Of a stretch of 64,000 nucleotides of DNA, positions 32,155 through 40,871 are shown in pieces. The stretch is from Enterobacter cloacae complex sp. R_G8 (GTDB lineage Bacteria > Pseudomonadota > Gammaproteobacteria > Enterobacterales > Enterobacteriaceae): assembly GCF_024599795.1 (NCBI RefSeq), contig NZ_CP102246.1, positions 1,116,001 through 1,180,000 on the forward strand. The letters run 5' to 3'. The position numbers and the translations under genes were made by a program. How positions within the stretch are numbered: the first letter of the stretch is position 1; each line of letters begins with the position of its first letter. The notes beneath the pieces were generated by a model. It did not search any database. It was not told the origin of the DNA and saw nothing but the letters and a program-made list of their open reading frames with translations.

Positions 32155-33279
32155 ATGTCAGCGATGGATTTCAAAAAAAACACGGACCTCGATTTTCCTT
32201 CTTATGCCACCCCGGCAGTCAGCACTAAAGAGATCGACCTTCTGGGACTGTTAGACGTACTGCTTGCCGCTAAAAAACGCATCGTCGCCATTACGTTCGC
32301 GTTTGCGCTGGCAGGCCTGGCGATTGCGTTTTTACTGCCGCAGAAATGGACCAGTAAAGCGGTGATCACGCCAGCCGAACAGACGCAGTGGAACCCGCTG
32401 CGCCAGATGATGGTTGCATTGCAGGTGCTGGACGTGGACGTGAAAGTGTCCCGTGATGAAGTCTTTGGGCTGTTTATCAAAAAGTTTCAGTCGCAGTCCT
32501 TGCTTGAAGAGTATATGAAATCCTCCCCTTACGTTATGTCTCAGCTTGAGGGGACAAACGTGGATCCGCTTGAGCTGCATTGTGCGGTGGTCAATATCTC
32601 TGAGAAGATGAAAGCGATTGATAACACCCAGGTGAAAGATGCCGATAAAGCGCCTTACGTCTCCTGGACGCTCAGCTTCACCGCCCCCACGGCGGGAGAT
32701 GCGCAAACCGTTCTGGAAGGGTATATCAAGTATATTGCCGCGATTGTTGAGCAAGAGATCATGCTGAATATCCGTAACCAGCTCGCCCTGAAAACGAAGG
32801 TGGTAGAGCAGCAGCTGGACCTGGATCGGGTGCGTCTGACCAATATTCACAACACCAACCTGCAGCGTCTTAACTATTCCCTGGAAGTGGCTAACGCGGC
32901 GGGCATTAAGAAACCTGTCTACAGCAACGGACAGGCCGTAAAAGACGATCCGGATTACTCCGTGGCGCTCGGCGCTGACGGTATTGCGCAGAAACTGCAG
33001 ATTGAAAAGAACCTCAAGGACGTGGCTGAGCTGAATGCCGATTTCCAGAACCGGGAATATTATCTGGCGCAGCTGAAAAAGCTGTCCGTTGAAGATGTTG
33101 TACTTGAACCCTTTAAGTATCAACTTTCACCTTCTATGCCGGTGAAAAAAGATGGTCCGGGGAAAGCGCTGATTGTTCTGCTGGCGGGGATCCTCGGTGG
33201 GCTGTTTGCCTGTGGTAGCGTTCTGCTGCGTGAAGCGATGCTTAGCCGCAATCCGCTGCCAGAGCCGATAACAGAATAA
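32155..33279 (+). CDS. fepE: Very-long O-antigen chain-length regulator FepE (Wzz family)
   Basis: A 374-aa inner-membrane co-polymerase of the PCP1 family: membrane span about 40-62 (RIVAITFAFALAGLAIAFLLPQ), a large periplasmic domain with coiled coil (QLALKTKVVEQQLDLDRVRL), and a second span near 340-362. The block NAAGIKKPVYSNGQAVKDDPD and the C-terminal KYQLSPSMPVKKDGPGKA are typical of FepE rather than WzzB. It sets the modal length of very long O-antigen. It is away from the fep/ent cluster where E. coli carries it. A terminator follows. Confidence 0.92.
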   Translation: MSAMDFKKNTDLDFPSYATPAVSTKEIDLLGLLDVLLAAKKRIVAITFAFALAGLAIAFLLPQKWTSKAVITPAEQTQWNPLRQMMVALQVLDVDVKVSRDEVFGLFIKKFQSQSLLEEYMKSSPYVMSQLEGTNVDPLELHCAVVNISEKMKAIDNTQVKDADKAPYVSWTLSFTAPTAGDAQTVLEGYIKYIAAIVEQEIMLNIRNQLALKTKVVEQQLDLDRVRLTNIHNTNLQRLNYSLEVANAAGIKKPVYSNGQAVKDDPDYSVALGADGIAQKLQIEKNLKDVAELNADFQNREYYLAQLKKLSVEDVVLEPFKYQLSPSMPVKKDGPGKALIVLLAGILGGLFACGSVLLREAMLSRNPLPEPITE

Positions 33280-33291
33280 ATGATGCAGATG

Positions 33292-33323
33292 AAAAGGGCG
33301 CTGAAATCAGCGCCCTTTTTTAT
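33292..33323. terminator. Bidirectional terminator between fepE and kdgF
   Basis: AAAAGGGCGCTGA-AA-TCAGCGCCCTTTT, perfect stem with A and T tracts on both sides. Confidence 0.9.
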
Positions 33324-33643
33324 TGCAGAAAATCTTCCCGTATAGGGGTAAAGGTATCCAGCAGCGTGCCGGGTTTGAGGCAGACGCAGCCGTGCATCAC
33401 ATGCGGTGCTTTGTAGAGTGTATCCCCGGCCGTGACAACATGCCTCTCTTCACCAATGGTGAATTCGAACTCGCCGGACAACACATAGGTTAACTGCTCA
33501 TGCGGATGGTTGTGCATCGGGCCGATTGCGCCCTGCTCAAAATTCACTTCAACCGCCATCATCTTACCGTTATGCGCCAGGATCCGACGCGTCACGCCGT
33601 TACCCAAATCGTCAAGTGTGGTCTCGCGGTGGAAAATAAACAT
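33320..33643 (-). CDS. kdgF: Cupin KdgF, uronate linearisation enzyme
   Basis: A 107-aa single-domain cupin, taken from ATG 33643 (MFIFHRETTLDDLGNGVTRRI) with GAGGGA five bases upstream; start codons up to 33658 lie inside the operator side. Metal-binding histidines are in MHNHPHEQLTYVLSGEFEF and the PHVMHGCV block. KdgF speeds ring opening of 4,5-unsaturated monouronates from pectin and alginate to the linear ketone used by KduI. A KdgR-like box lies just upstream. Confidence 0.9.
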   Translation of the reverse strand: MFIFHRETTLDDLGNGVTRRILAHNGKMMAVEVNFEQGAIGPMHNHPHEQLTYVLSGEFEFTIGEERHVVTAGDTLYKAPHVMHGCVCLKPGTLLDTFTPIREDFLQ

Positions 33644-33658
33644 CGCTTCCCTCATCAT

Positions 33659-33681
33659 TAAATGAAATATCGTTTCATTTA
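33659..33681 (-). promoter_or_regulatory. KdgR-like box before kdgF
   Basis: AATGAAATATCGTTTCATT, a perfect long palindrome of KdgR type, 16-38 bp before the kdgF start. Confidence 0.82.
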
Positions 33682-33778
33682 ATTTATATCACGTAGCGCG
33701 AAAAAGAAACGGTGTGACAAAGAACTGGAAACACGATCACAAGTTTGCTTCACTGGGATCAACAGATAAGGAGGGATA

Positions 33779-34471
33779 ATGAAAACAATCGGCCTGCTGG
33801 GTGGCATGAGCTGGGAATCGACGATTCCCTACTATCGTTTGATTAATGAAGGGGTGAAGCAACGCCTGGGGGGACTGCATTCGGCCAGCCTGCTGCTGCA
33901 CAGCGTCGATTTTCATGAGATCGAAGCGTGTCAGTCGAGCGGTGAATGGGATAAAGCCGGGGAAATACTGGCGCAGGCGGCACTTGGGCTCCAGCGTGCC
34001 GGTGCCGAAGGGATCCTGCTCTGCACCAACACCATGCATAAGGTGGCTTCGCACATAGAAACGCGCTGTTCGCTGCCGTTTTTGCATATTGCGGATGCGA
34101 CCGGACGCGCGATCGGCGCGGCAGGGATGCGACGAGTGGCGCTACTGGGAACGCGTTACACCATGGAGCAGGATTTTTATCGTGGTCGGTTAAGCAGTGA
34201 GTTTGGTATCGAAAGCCTGATCCCGGATGAGGCCGACCGGGCGCGCATTAATCAGATTATTTTTGATGAGCTTTGCCTCGGCACCTTCAGCGAGTCTTCC
34301 CGGGCCTGTTACGTCAGCGTAATTGAAAAGCTCGCCCGGCAGGGGGCTGAAGGGGTGATCTTCGGTTGTACCGAGATCGGCCTGCTGGTGCCGGTTGAGC
34401 GAAGCCCGATCCCGGTATTCGACACTGCCGCCATTCACGCTGCCGATGCGGTAGAGTTTATGCTGTCATAA
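33779..34471 (+). CDS. ygeA: Broad-specificity amino-acid racemase YgeA
   Basis: A 230-aa Asp/Glu racemase-fold protein: [19 protein letters not shown] at the start, catalytic cysteines C82 (LLCTNTMHK) and C197 (FGCTEIGLL), the two-base mechanism pair of this PLP-independent family. E. coli YgeA racemises several amino acids, homoserine best. It is next to araE in E. coli; here the tog/fepE/kdgF block lies between. The start ATG 33779 has AAGGAGGGAT upstream. Confidence 0.92.
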   Translation: MKTIGLLGGMSWESTIPYYRLINEGVKQRLGGLHSASLLLHSVDFHEIEACQSSGEWDKAGEILAQAALGLQRAGAEGILLCTNTMHKVASHIETRCSLPFLHIADATGRAIGAAGMRRVALLGTRYTMEQDFYRGRLSSEFGIESLIPDEADRARINQIIFDELCLGTFSESSRACYVSVIEKLARQGAEGVIFGCTEIGLLVPVERSPIPVFDTAAIHAADAVEFMLS

Positions 34472-34475
34472 CGCG

Positions 34476-34505
34476 CAGTGCCGGGCGGTAAGCGCCGCCC
34501 GGAGG
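34476..34505. repeat. REP-like hairpin after ygeA
   Basis: GTGCCGGGCGGTAAGCGCC followed by GCCCGG makes a GC-rich hairpin between ygeA and the convergent adhesin gene. Confidence 0.7.
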
Positions 34506-34507
34506 CG

Positions 34508-35629
34508 TTAAATACTGTTCAGGCTGGGGGAGAAATAGACCTGTAGAGTCCCTTTGTAGTAACCCGCTGTTTTGTCGGTAACCCTGAATTTATCCACAAT
34601 CAGTCGTAGTGGGGCTGGCGCGCACAGAACAGGATAACTGATCGAGGGCAGGTGCACCGGGCGAACCTGATCCTGGCCGTTAACGCCAGCAGAGATGTCA
34701 TACCCCTGGCCATTATCGACCCTCATCCAGCTTTTAGTATGAGGATTAAACATTTCAAGACGATAGTCGATGCGCTCATTTTCGCCTGTCCCAGCGGTAC
34801 CCGTGTTGTAGATGGAATAGTAACCATTTTTACGCGATGCCCCGCCTTTATTCTCATCGGCGAAGGAGAGCTTCATGCTGTCGCTGTTAGAGTTGTAACC
34901 ATCATACAGGCACATATCCAGCGTGGTAACATCTTCAGCAAAGCTGTTTCCGGTGATCGCGCCTGTAGGATGAAGATCGAGTTGGACCAGCGGATTGGCG
35001 TTATTAAACTCCGGGAAAAAAATATCCTGCTTGCCAGTGGCTTTGCCTTTCAGGGTGATATTGGCGACAAAATTCACGGGGGTTCTCCCGGCCGCATTAT
35101 ATTGCAACTTAAGAGCACCCTCCCACACACCACCGACTGGAAGATTATTCATTTCGCTCTGTGGTATCCAGGCTGTAAGAACCCTGGCGTTGTCAACAAT
35201 ACTCCATGAACTTGTCGAGCAACTTAAATAGGTTTGGTTATTGAGTGCGTATCGTGCGTTGCAACTTTCAGACTGGCTGGGGTCTGCGTTGTTATATTTT
35301 ATTCCGGTCATGTAGGCTTGTAGTTTAAGCGAATGTGTCATGCCACTTCGCTTTTCTTTTAAAACGATAGTGATCGTTGAACGCCCGCTTTGATGGCTGC
35401 AGGTTTGCTGCACATCTGAATAGGCGCATTTATAGGTGCCAACAGCATCGTAATACCCTGAAGTACCGGGATAATCCTCTTTCCATAAATATACGTCAGC
35501 GGGTGCTCCAGAAGGGAGTTCATATTCTTGTTGAGTAGAGACATTAGGCGTTGGACCATAGTACATCTTTGCTTGTACATTGATAGCCGCCAATAACCCG
35601 CATACTATTAACCCTGCTTTTAATCTCAT
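34508..35629 (-). CDS. Alpha-fimbrial tip adhesin/minor pilin (CfaE/CblD family)
   Basis: A 373-aa secreted protein with signal peptide (MRLKAGLIVCGLLAAINVQA-K). Two-domain size matches CfaE (about 360 aa). There are conserved Cys pairs (YKCAYSDVQQTC; ESCNARYALNNQTYLSC; a third pair DMCLYDG...PVLCAP). The C-terminal pilin half with TLQVYFSP ends the protein. It is predicted to be the single tip subunit that binds host or plant receptors and starts assembly. The start overlaps the usher stop (ATGA). It is the last gene of the operon. Confidence 0.85.
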   Translation of the reverse strand: MRLKAGLIVCGLLAAINVQAKMYYGPTPNVSTQQEYELPSGAPADVYLWKEDYPGTSGYYDAVGTYKCAYSDVQQTCSHQSGRSTITIVLKEKRSGMTHSLKLQAYMTGIKYNNADPSQSESCNARYALNNQTYLSCSTSSWSIVDNARVLTAWIPQSEMNNLPVGGVWEGALKLQYNAAGRTPVNFVANITLKGKATGKQDIFFPEFNNANPLVQLDLHPTGAITGNSFAEDVTTLDMCLYDGYNSNSDSMKLSFADENKGGASRKNGYYSIYNTGTAGTGENERIDYRLEMFNPHTKSWMRVDNGQGYDISAGVNGQDQVRPVHLPSISYPVLCAPAPLRLIVDKFRVTDKTAGYYKGTLQVYFSPSLNSI

Positions 35630-38319
35630 TGCACATTCTCCCTTTGTGCCGTTTCCAGCGCCTGCTTACGCAGGGACTGCTTCAGCTGTGCCTGCACCTG
35701 AATCTGGGGCGGAAGCTGGTTGTAGGTTATGGTGGCGCAGTTGACTTCCCCGGCGTAACGAATGCTGGCGCGTTTTTTCAATACTTTAAGGGGGCATTTC
35801 AGGAATGACTGTCCGGCCAGCACGTATAAATCGCGCGAAGCCCCAGGCATTTCAAGCGTGAAGCCGCCATCTTTCGCCAGCAGTAACATTGAACTGTTCA
35901 GGCCAATTATCGGGAAGCGTTTGACCGTCTCCGGCAGGATCAGGCGGCCAATATAGTTATAGCTAAATGATGCGGACACTTCGCGATAGCGCAGCTTGCC
36001 CGGCAGAAGCATCAGGTTTTGCTTGCCTGAACCGGCAATCAGGTTGGTGGTCCCGCTCTGGTGTTTACGCGCGCTGTCGCTGACTTCTATATAGCCCATT
36101 TCATAGCCCGTATACGGGAAGAGTACCGAGCCATTTCCGGTGAGGCTGGCTTTGCTGCCGTTAGCAGAGGCATCAACGGAGAGCTGTTCAGCTGATTCGT
36201 CATCAATGTTATTGACCGCTACGAGCACCGCCGCAGACGGTTCACCATATCCTGCACGACCAAGCTGAACGCCGTGGCGGCTGATTGCCAGCGTTGAACT
36301 GTAGCTCCCCGTGAAAGCGGTGAAATGTTCTTGATTCTGACGATCGTAACTGTCCGTCAGGTTGGCGCTCAGATTGCCATACAGACCATCAATACGGCCA
36401 TTAATCCCGGAGTCCAGCGTGTCGGTGTTGATTCCGCCAAGATTGATGCCCACTTCACGGTGGTTAACGTTGTCGTCATACCAGGTGCGGGACAGATTCC
36501 AGGAGGTCTGATCCTGTGATTCCTTGCTGGTACGGTAATCAGCGCTAATCGTCGTGGTGCGACTGCGTGCGTTAGCATCCATGTGCGGCGTTTCGCTGAA
36601 CGTCAACATGATGTAGGCACCACGATCGTTATTGCTGTTGCTGTCGTCGCGAGTGAACAGCCCCAGGTTGGTATTCACCATCCAGTTATTCAGGCTAAAC
36701 GCGCGGGTGGCACTCAACTGAACACTGTCGGTGGTGGTGTTAGCGTCGGTCTGGTTAAAGAAATTATCAGTAAAGCTGTCGCTGTTGTTCCAGCGGGTAT
36801 GATAATCCGCATGATTACGGGTTCTGTTCCAGTTCAACGCAATATTCCAGTTCAACACGTTTTGAGATGCGCTCGTGCTGATACTTTCAAAACAGCTCAG
36901 ATCGTAGTCGTTCGCGTCTGTGTCACCTGAGCATTGCCCGCCGCTGGTGTCTTTGCGGTAGACGCTCAATGAAGGCCATCCATCAGCGTGCCAGCTCAGC
37001 TGCTGCATATTGCCGCGCCCGCCCTGGTCGTTATAGTAGACTCCGCCCTGCAGATCAGCATTGCCGAATGCGCCAAGTGCGGGAGTCAGGTGTCCACCCA
37101 ATTCAGCTGAAAAGTCGTTATCCACACTGGCGACACCGAGCGTAGCCTCGCTTTGTGCGGTTACTGGTACTCTGATCCCTGCCTGAGCGGTAGAGGCATT
37201 TTTACTGTCGGCATAAGATGAGCTGTCATCCACCAGTTGTCCCATCTGAATAAACCACTGAATGTGACCATCCCCAATGCTACCGGTCTTCGTAAATGGC
37301 ACCACTTCTGTTCGGGAAAGCTGGTTGCTCTCGTAGATTTTCAGTTGAAGGGTATAGCTACCGGCCGGAAACGACGAGGTATCCAGCGACTGGTTTCCGC
37401 CTGCCAGGTAGAAGGAACCGAGAAGCTGGTTATCACGATACACATCCACGCGTGAGCTGCGCGAAAGCAGCACGTTGACCGGTGTACCTTGATTCATCTG
37501 CTCCCGGTTGAGATAGCTTAAAGTCGTACCCGCCCGCACGCCATCGAATGTGTTCAGGGGCAGGAAGGAAAAGCTAAAGTTTCCGCCGTCCAGGCTAAAC
37601 AGGCTTCGGCTATCCATGCGACCACCCTGAATATAAAAGCGGCTCAGATAGTCGTAACGATAAAAGAGTTCGCTGACGTCAGCGCTGGTTTCAGTTTCAC
37701 CGTCGTTTTCATTGCCGTTAAAATTCCAGTAAGCGCCGAGGTAGCTGTTTTCAGTTACACCCAGCGCGCCCGTTCCCTGGAGATAAACGGATTTAAAGTC
37801 TTCCTGCGCCGCGACATTAATATCCTGCTGATGAATAAATGCGTTCACCACATCATCATCACTGTTTGGCTTCAGGTATAAGGCGTTGTGGCGATCGTCC
37901 GGGTACCACCGATCGTTAAGAAAAAGGTTAACGGCATTTTTTTCGTCGTTATAAATCAGCGCCACATCGTCGGTTTTCAGGTAATCGCAGCCCGCGCTGG
38001 TATTAATCGCGGTACAGGCTAATTCTCCGTGCCGTTCCAGAGGCTGGCTCAGTTTTGCCGTAATTTTCTTTTTGATACCGGTGTCGGCATCCAACGCCAT
38101 CGCGTCAATAATTTGATCGGGGCGCTCAAATTTCACGGTATCGAGGTTAACAGTGGCGTAAAATTTTCCAAGATTACGTCCGGCTAACCAGACATCGACA
38201 TACTCTTTCTGACCCAGAACGATGAGTTCAAATCCTGGTGGGATCTTCTCATTGCGCGCATTTGCGCTATTAAGCAGGCTAAAAATCAAGAGGCCCAGAA
38301 TCGTCTTTTTCATAGTCAT
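35626..38319 (-). CDS. Alpha-fimbrial outer-membrane usher (CfaC/TcfC family)
   Basis: An 897-aa protein with signal peptide (about 1-21, LLIFSLLNSANA). N-terminal chaperone-binding region, then the barrel with plug (SFLPLNTFDGVRAGTTLSYLNR, PFTKTGSIGDG), and C-terminal domains ending near Cys-containing GEVNCATITYN. CfaC is 869 aa, so length is normal. It lacks the typical gamma-type FimD wording and belongs to the alternate chaperone-usher clade. ATG 38319 has AGGGA seven bases upstream. A hairpin separates it from the major subunit gene. Confidence 0.88.
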   Translation of the reverse strand: MTMKKTILGLLIFSLLNSANARNEKIPPGFELIVLGQKEYVDVWLAGRNLGKFYATVNLDTVKFERPDQIIDAMALDADTGIKKKITAKLSQPLERHGELACTAINTSAGCDYLKTDDVALIYNDEKNAVNLFLNDRWYPDDRHNALYLKPNSDDDVVNAFIHQQDINVAAQEDFKSVYLQGTGALGVTENSYLGAYWNFNGNENDGETETSADVSELFYRYDYLSRFYIQGGRMDSRSLFSLDGGNFSFSFLPLNTFDGVRAGTTLSYLNREQMNQGTPVNVLLSRSSRVDVYRDNQLLGSFYLAGGNQSLDTSSFPAGSYTLQLKIYESNQLSRTEVVPFTKTGSIGDGHIQWFIQMGQLVDDSSSYADSKNASTAQAGIRVPVTAQSEATLGVASVDNDFSAELGGHLTPALGAFGNADLQGGVYYNDQGGRGNMQQLSWHADGWPSLSVYRKDTSGGQCSGDTDANDYDLSCFESISTSASQNVLNWNIALNWNRTRNHADYHTRWNNSDSFTDNFFNQTDANTTTDSVQLSATRAFSLNNWMVNTNLGLFTRDDSNSNNDRGAYIMLTFSETPHMDANARSRTTTISADYRTSKESQDQTSWNLSRTWYDDNVNHREVGINLGGINTDTLDSGINGRIDGLYGNLSANLTDSYDRQNQEHFTAFTGSYSSTLAISRHGVQLGRAGYGEPSAAVLVAVNNIDDESAEQLSVDASANGSKASLTGNGSVLFPYTGYEMGYIEVSDSARKHQSGTTNLIAGSGKQNLMLLPGKLRYREVSASFSYNYIGRLILPETVKRFPIIGLNSSMLLLAKDGGFTLEMPGASRDLYVLAGQSFLKCPLKVLKKRASIRYAGEVNCATITYNQLPPQIQVQAQLKQSLRKQALETAQRENVQ

Positions 38320-38341
38320 TCATCGTTCCCTGATGAGAAAA

Positions 38342-38372
38342 AATGAATCGAAGGTTTCCCCTTCGATTCATT
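38342..38372 (-). terminator. Attenuating hairpin between major pilin and usher genes
   Basis: AATGAATCGAAGG-TTTCC-CCTTCGATTCATT is a perfect 13-bp stem in the 70-bp gap. No long T run follows, so it is likely a partial terminator or an mRNA-protecting stem that keeps pilin mRNA in excess over usher, as in many fimbrial operons. Confidence 0.65.
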
Positions 38373-38389
38373 ACCTTACGTAACGGCGA

Positions 38390-38884
38390 TTACTGATACA
38401 GATAGATGCTCAGCACACCCTGGTAAGTACCGGTTTCCAGTGCTTCTTGTGTGGCCTGGGAGATCAGCAGCGTTTTTGCGACGGAGCCGGTTTTCAGGGC
38501 AGTGGTGGTGTTAGGGAACAGGTCGGTTGCTTTCAGGGTCGCATCGGTCGTGGTCAGCGCCTGAGTACCCCATTTCACGGTCATGGGTACGGTTGCGCCA
38601 CCCAGGTTATTCACCAGGGAGAAATCGCTAGCCAGCTTCATTTTCACGTCTTTCGTGACATCGTTCGCCCAGATTTTAGTCTGGAGAGAAGCCGGAGACA
38701 GACCGGTGCCTGGGAAATATTGCATGTCGATATTCTTCGGCAGTGCAGAACCGTCAGCCTGGGTCATGTCCAGGGCAGCATCAACGGTTGCGGTAACAGT
38801 AATATCTTTCTGAACAGCAATCGCAGAACCCATTACAGAAACCATGGCCAGTGCGAGCAAGGATTTGGTCATAATACGTTTCAT
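38390..38884 (-). CDS. Alpha-fimbrial major subunit (CfaB-like pilin)
   Basis: A 164-aa protein with signal peptide cleaved before VQKDITVTATVDAALDMTQADG, almost the signature of CFA/I-type pilins (CfaB: EKNITVTASVDPVIDLLQADG). It contains no cysteines in the mature part, as expected for class 5 pilins. The N-terminal strand donates to its neighbour during polymerisation. It is preceded by the chaperone gene (27 bp) and followed by a hairpin. Confidence 0.9.
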   Translation of the reverse strand: MKRIMTKSLLALAMVSVMGSAIAVQKDITVTATVDAALDMTQADGSALPKNIDMQYFPGTGLSPASLQTKIWANDVTKDVKMKLASDFSLVNNLGGATVPMTVKWGTQALTTTDATLKATDLFPNTTTALKTGSVAKTLLISQATQEALETGTYQGVLSIYLYQ

Positions 38885-38911
38885 TTACTAATATTCCATG
38901 TAAGTAATTAA

Positions 38912-39619
38912 TTAATGAATTACAAAGTCTTTTTTATTTGTCGACTTGCTAATCCAATCCCAATACTGAACAACGATGCGATCGTAATTCAATATATTCT
39001 TTGGCGTGTAGCTGGCTCGAGGGTAGATGTTTTCGTTTACCTCATGCCATGTACACGCTTTTTCGCTCTGTGCTTTTTTACACAGACCGACTTTAAGTAT
39101 TTTAAAACGCTGATTACCGTCGTTTTTAATTTTACCGCCGGTTTGCAAACTCATATTCAACCGCGGATGTTCAGGAGGGACGCTGACCAGAACGCCCCAA
39201 ATCAGATTAAGTGTCAGTTGCGTTTTGACGCCTTTATTGGCAATCGATTCGTCATCAAGTTGCGGCACGGCTTCAAACTTCACGCGCCAGGTTGTTTCTT
39301 CCTGCACGGGCGCCATCGAAACCAGGCGAACCATTTTGCTGGAACCCGCAGGCAGCGCGAATTTGGGAGGCATGACAACGAGGCCACTGTCGCCACCGAC
39401 AGACACTTCGGTCTCTTTTTCCTGTGGGGTGTTACGTCCGGAAACGCTGAGGACAGTCGTTTTGATATACTGAACATCGTTAGTGCGGGAGATAACACGG
39501 ACGCTGCCTTCTCCCTGATCGTTCATATCAACGGCCATTGGGTAAACGGACATATTGGCCTGACAAACAGGAGTGATGCTGATAAACAGAGCACTCCACA
39601 AAAATGGTGTGATTTTCAT
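38912..39619 (-). CDS. Alpha-fimbrial periplasmic chaperone (CfaA-like)
   Basis: A 235-aa protein with signal peptide (MKITPFLWSALFISITPVCQA-N). PapD-like double Ig fold: MSVYPMAVDMNDQGEGSVRVISRTNDVQYIKTTV, the donor-strand block GLVVMPPKFALPAGSSKMVRLV, and a conserved C-terminal half with a Cys pair (GLCKKAQSEKAC). First gene of the chaperone-pilin-usher-adhesin operon, the order of CFA/I (cfaA-B-C-E). Confidence 0.88.
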   Translation of the reverse strand: MKITPFLWSALFISITPVCQANMSVYPMAVDMNDQGEGSVRVISRTNDVQYIKTTVLSVSGRNTPQEKETEVSVGGDSGLVVMPPKFALPAGSSKMVRLVSMAPVQEETTWRVKFEAVPQLDDESIANKGVKTQLTLNLIWGVLVSVPPEHPRLNMSLQTGGKIKNDGNQRFKILKVGLCKKAQSEKACTWHEVNENIYPRASYTPKNILNYDRIVVQYWDWISKSTNKKDFVIH

Positions 39620-39822
39620 ATTAATAACATCCTGTCAATGTCAATCAAACCTCATTCAATTCCGTAATGAATAAGGCGGGGGGTGCTGATATTAATTAAG
39701 TGAATTAACTGAGGGGAAGTATAGCGATGGCAGAGAACGGCAGGAAATCATAAATATTAAAAATAATTTTTAATATTTCTAAGGGGAAGGGCTGAGATGT
39801 TTATTTTACCAATAATAAACAT
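39620..39822. other. Fimbrial operon upstream region
   Basis: A 203-bp AT-rich gap (AAAATAATTTTTAATATTT around 39760) ahead of the chaperone gene. It looks like an H-NS-type silenced promoter region; no clear operator is seen and no fimbrial regulator lies alongside. Confidence 0.4.
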
Positions 39823-40749
39823 TTAATTGCGTAATTTGAATGTTGATAACTGGATTTTCAGTGCAGGTATTCCTTCGATAAGGTGTTGAGAAAACGCGTC
39901 TACCAGCGCTGATGCCGGGCGGTGCAGGGGACGGATCAGGCTCACGGTAAACGGAACGGACACGCTAAATGGACGGATGATAATCCCGTTCTCAGCATAG
40001 TCCAGTGCCGTCAGCGGGTTGACCACGGCAACGCCGACGCCCGCCCGTACCATCGCGCAAATCGATGCGGCGCTGTGGGTCTCTACCACCATTCTGCGTT
40101 TCACCTGATGCTCGGAAAACAGCGTATCCAGCAGCTGGCGATAGCTGTCGGTCTGCGACAAACTGATGTAGTTTTCCCCATGGAAATCGGCAGGGGTGAG
40201 CACCGCTTTACTGGCAAGCCGGTGTCCGGCGGGCAAAACGCAAACTTCATCTAAAGAAAATAGCTCTGTGCGCTCCGTGCCTGCGGGGGTGGCGAGAGTT
40301 TCGGTCAGCCCCAGATCGTGACGCTGTGCTGAAAGCCACTCTTCCAGCAGCGGAGATTCCTGCGGCACGATAGTAAGGCTGACCTCCGGATAACGGGCAA
40401 GAAAGGGCTGGAGCAGCGTCGGCAAAAAGGACTGTGAAAAGACGGGCAGGCAGACAATTGACAGCTCGCCCTGACGAAACTCGCGCAGACTTTCCGCCGC
40501 ACTGACAATTCTGTCCAGCCCATACCACGAGCGCTGAACTTCCTCGAACAGACGCAGCCCTTGCACCGTCGGGTGCAGCCGGCCCCTGGTGCGTTCGAAC
40601 AGCTTCAGTCCCAGCACTTTTTCGAAGCGCGCCAGCTCGCGGCTGACCGTTGGCTGTGAGGTATGCAGCATCTGCGCGGCTTCGGTGAGGTTGCCGGCGG
40701 TCATCACGGCGTGAAAAATCTCGATATGGCGTAAGTTGACGGCGGGCAT
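39823..40749 (-). CDS. lysR: LysR, activator of lysA
   Basis: A 308-aa LysR-type regulator: the helix-turn-helix is LRHIEIFHAVMTAGNLTEAAQMLHTSQPTVSRELARFE. The effector domain has AAESLREFRQGELSIVCLPVFSQSFLPTLLQPFL. It is divergent from lysA with 122 bp between the starts, the E. coli arrangement; it activates lysA when diaminopimelate is plentiful and lysine low. Close to E. coli LysR (311 aa). Confidence 0.93.
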   Translation of the reverse strand: MPAVNLRHIEIFHAVMTAGNLTEAAQMLHTSQPTVSRELARFEKVLGLKLFERTRGRLHPTVQGLRLFEEVQRSWYGLDRIVSAAESLREFRQGELSIVCLPVFSQSFLPTLLQPFLARYPEVSLTIVPQESPLLEEWLSAQRHDLGLTETLATPAGTERTELFSLDEVCVLPAGHRLASKAVLTPADFHGENYISLSQTDSYRQLLDTLFSEHQVKRRMVVETHSAASICAMVRAGVGVAVVNPLTALDYAENGIIIRPFSVSVPFTVSLIRPLHRPASALVDAFSQHLIEGIPALKIQLSTFKLRN

Positions 40750-40871
40750 AGGGCACCTGAAAGCAGAGAACTGTCCATATCATTTTTGCATAGACTCGCG
40801 ATAAAACGATATTTTTTATTCTCTTTCTGCTGTGGCGTAATCATAAAAAATGTGACGACCCGGAGATGACC

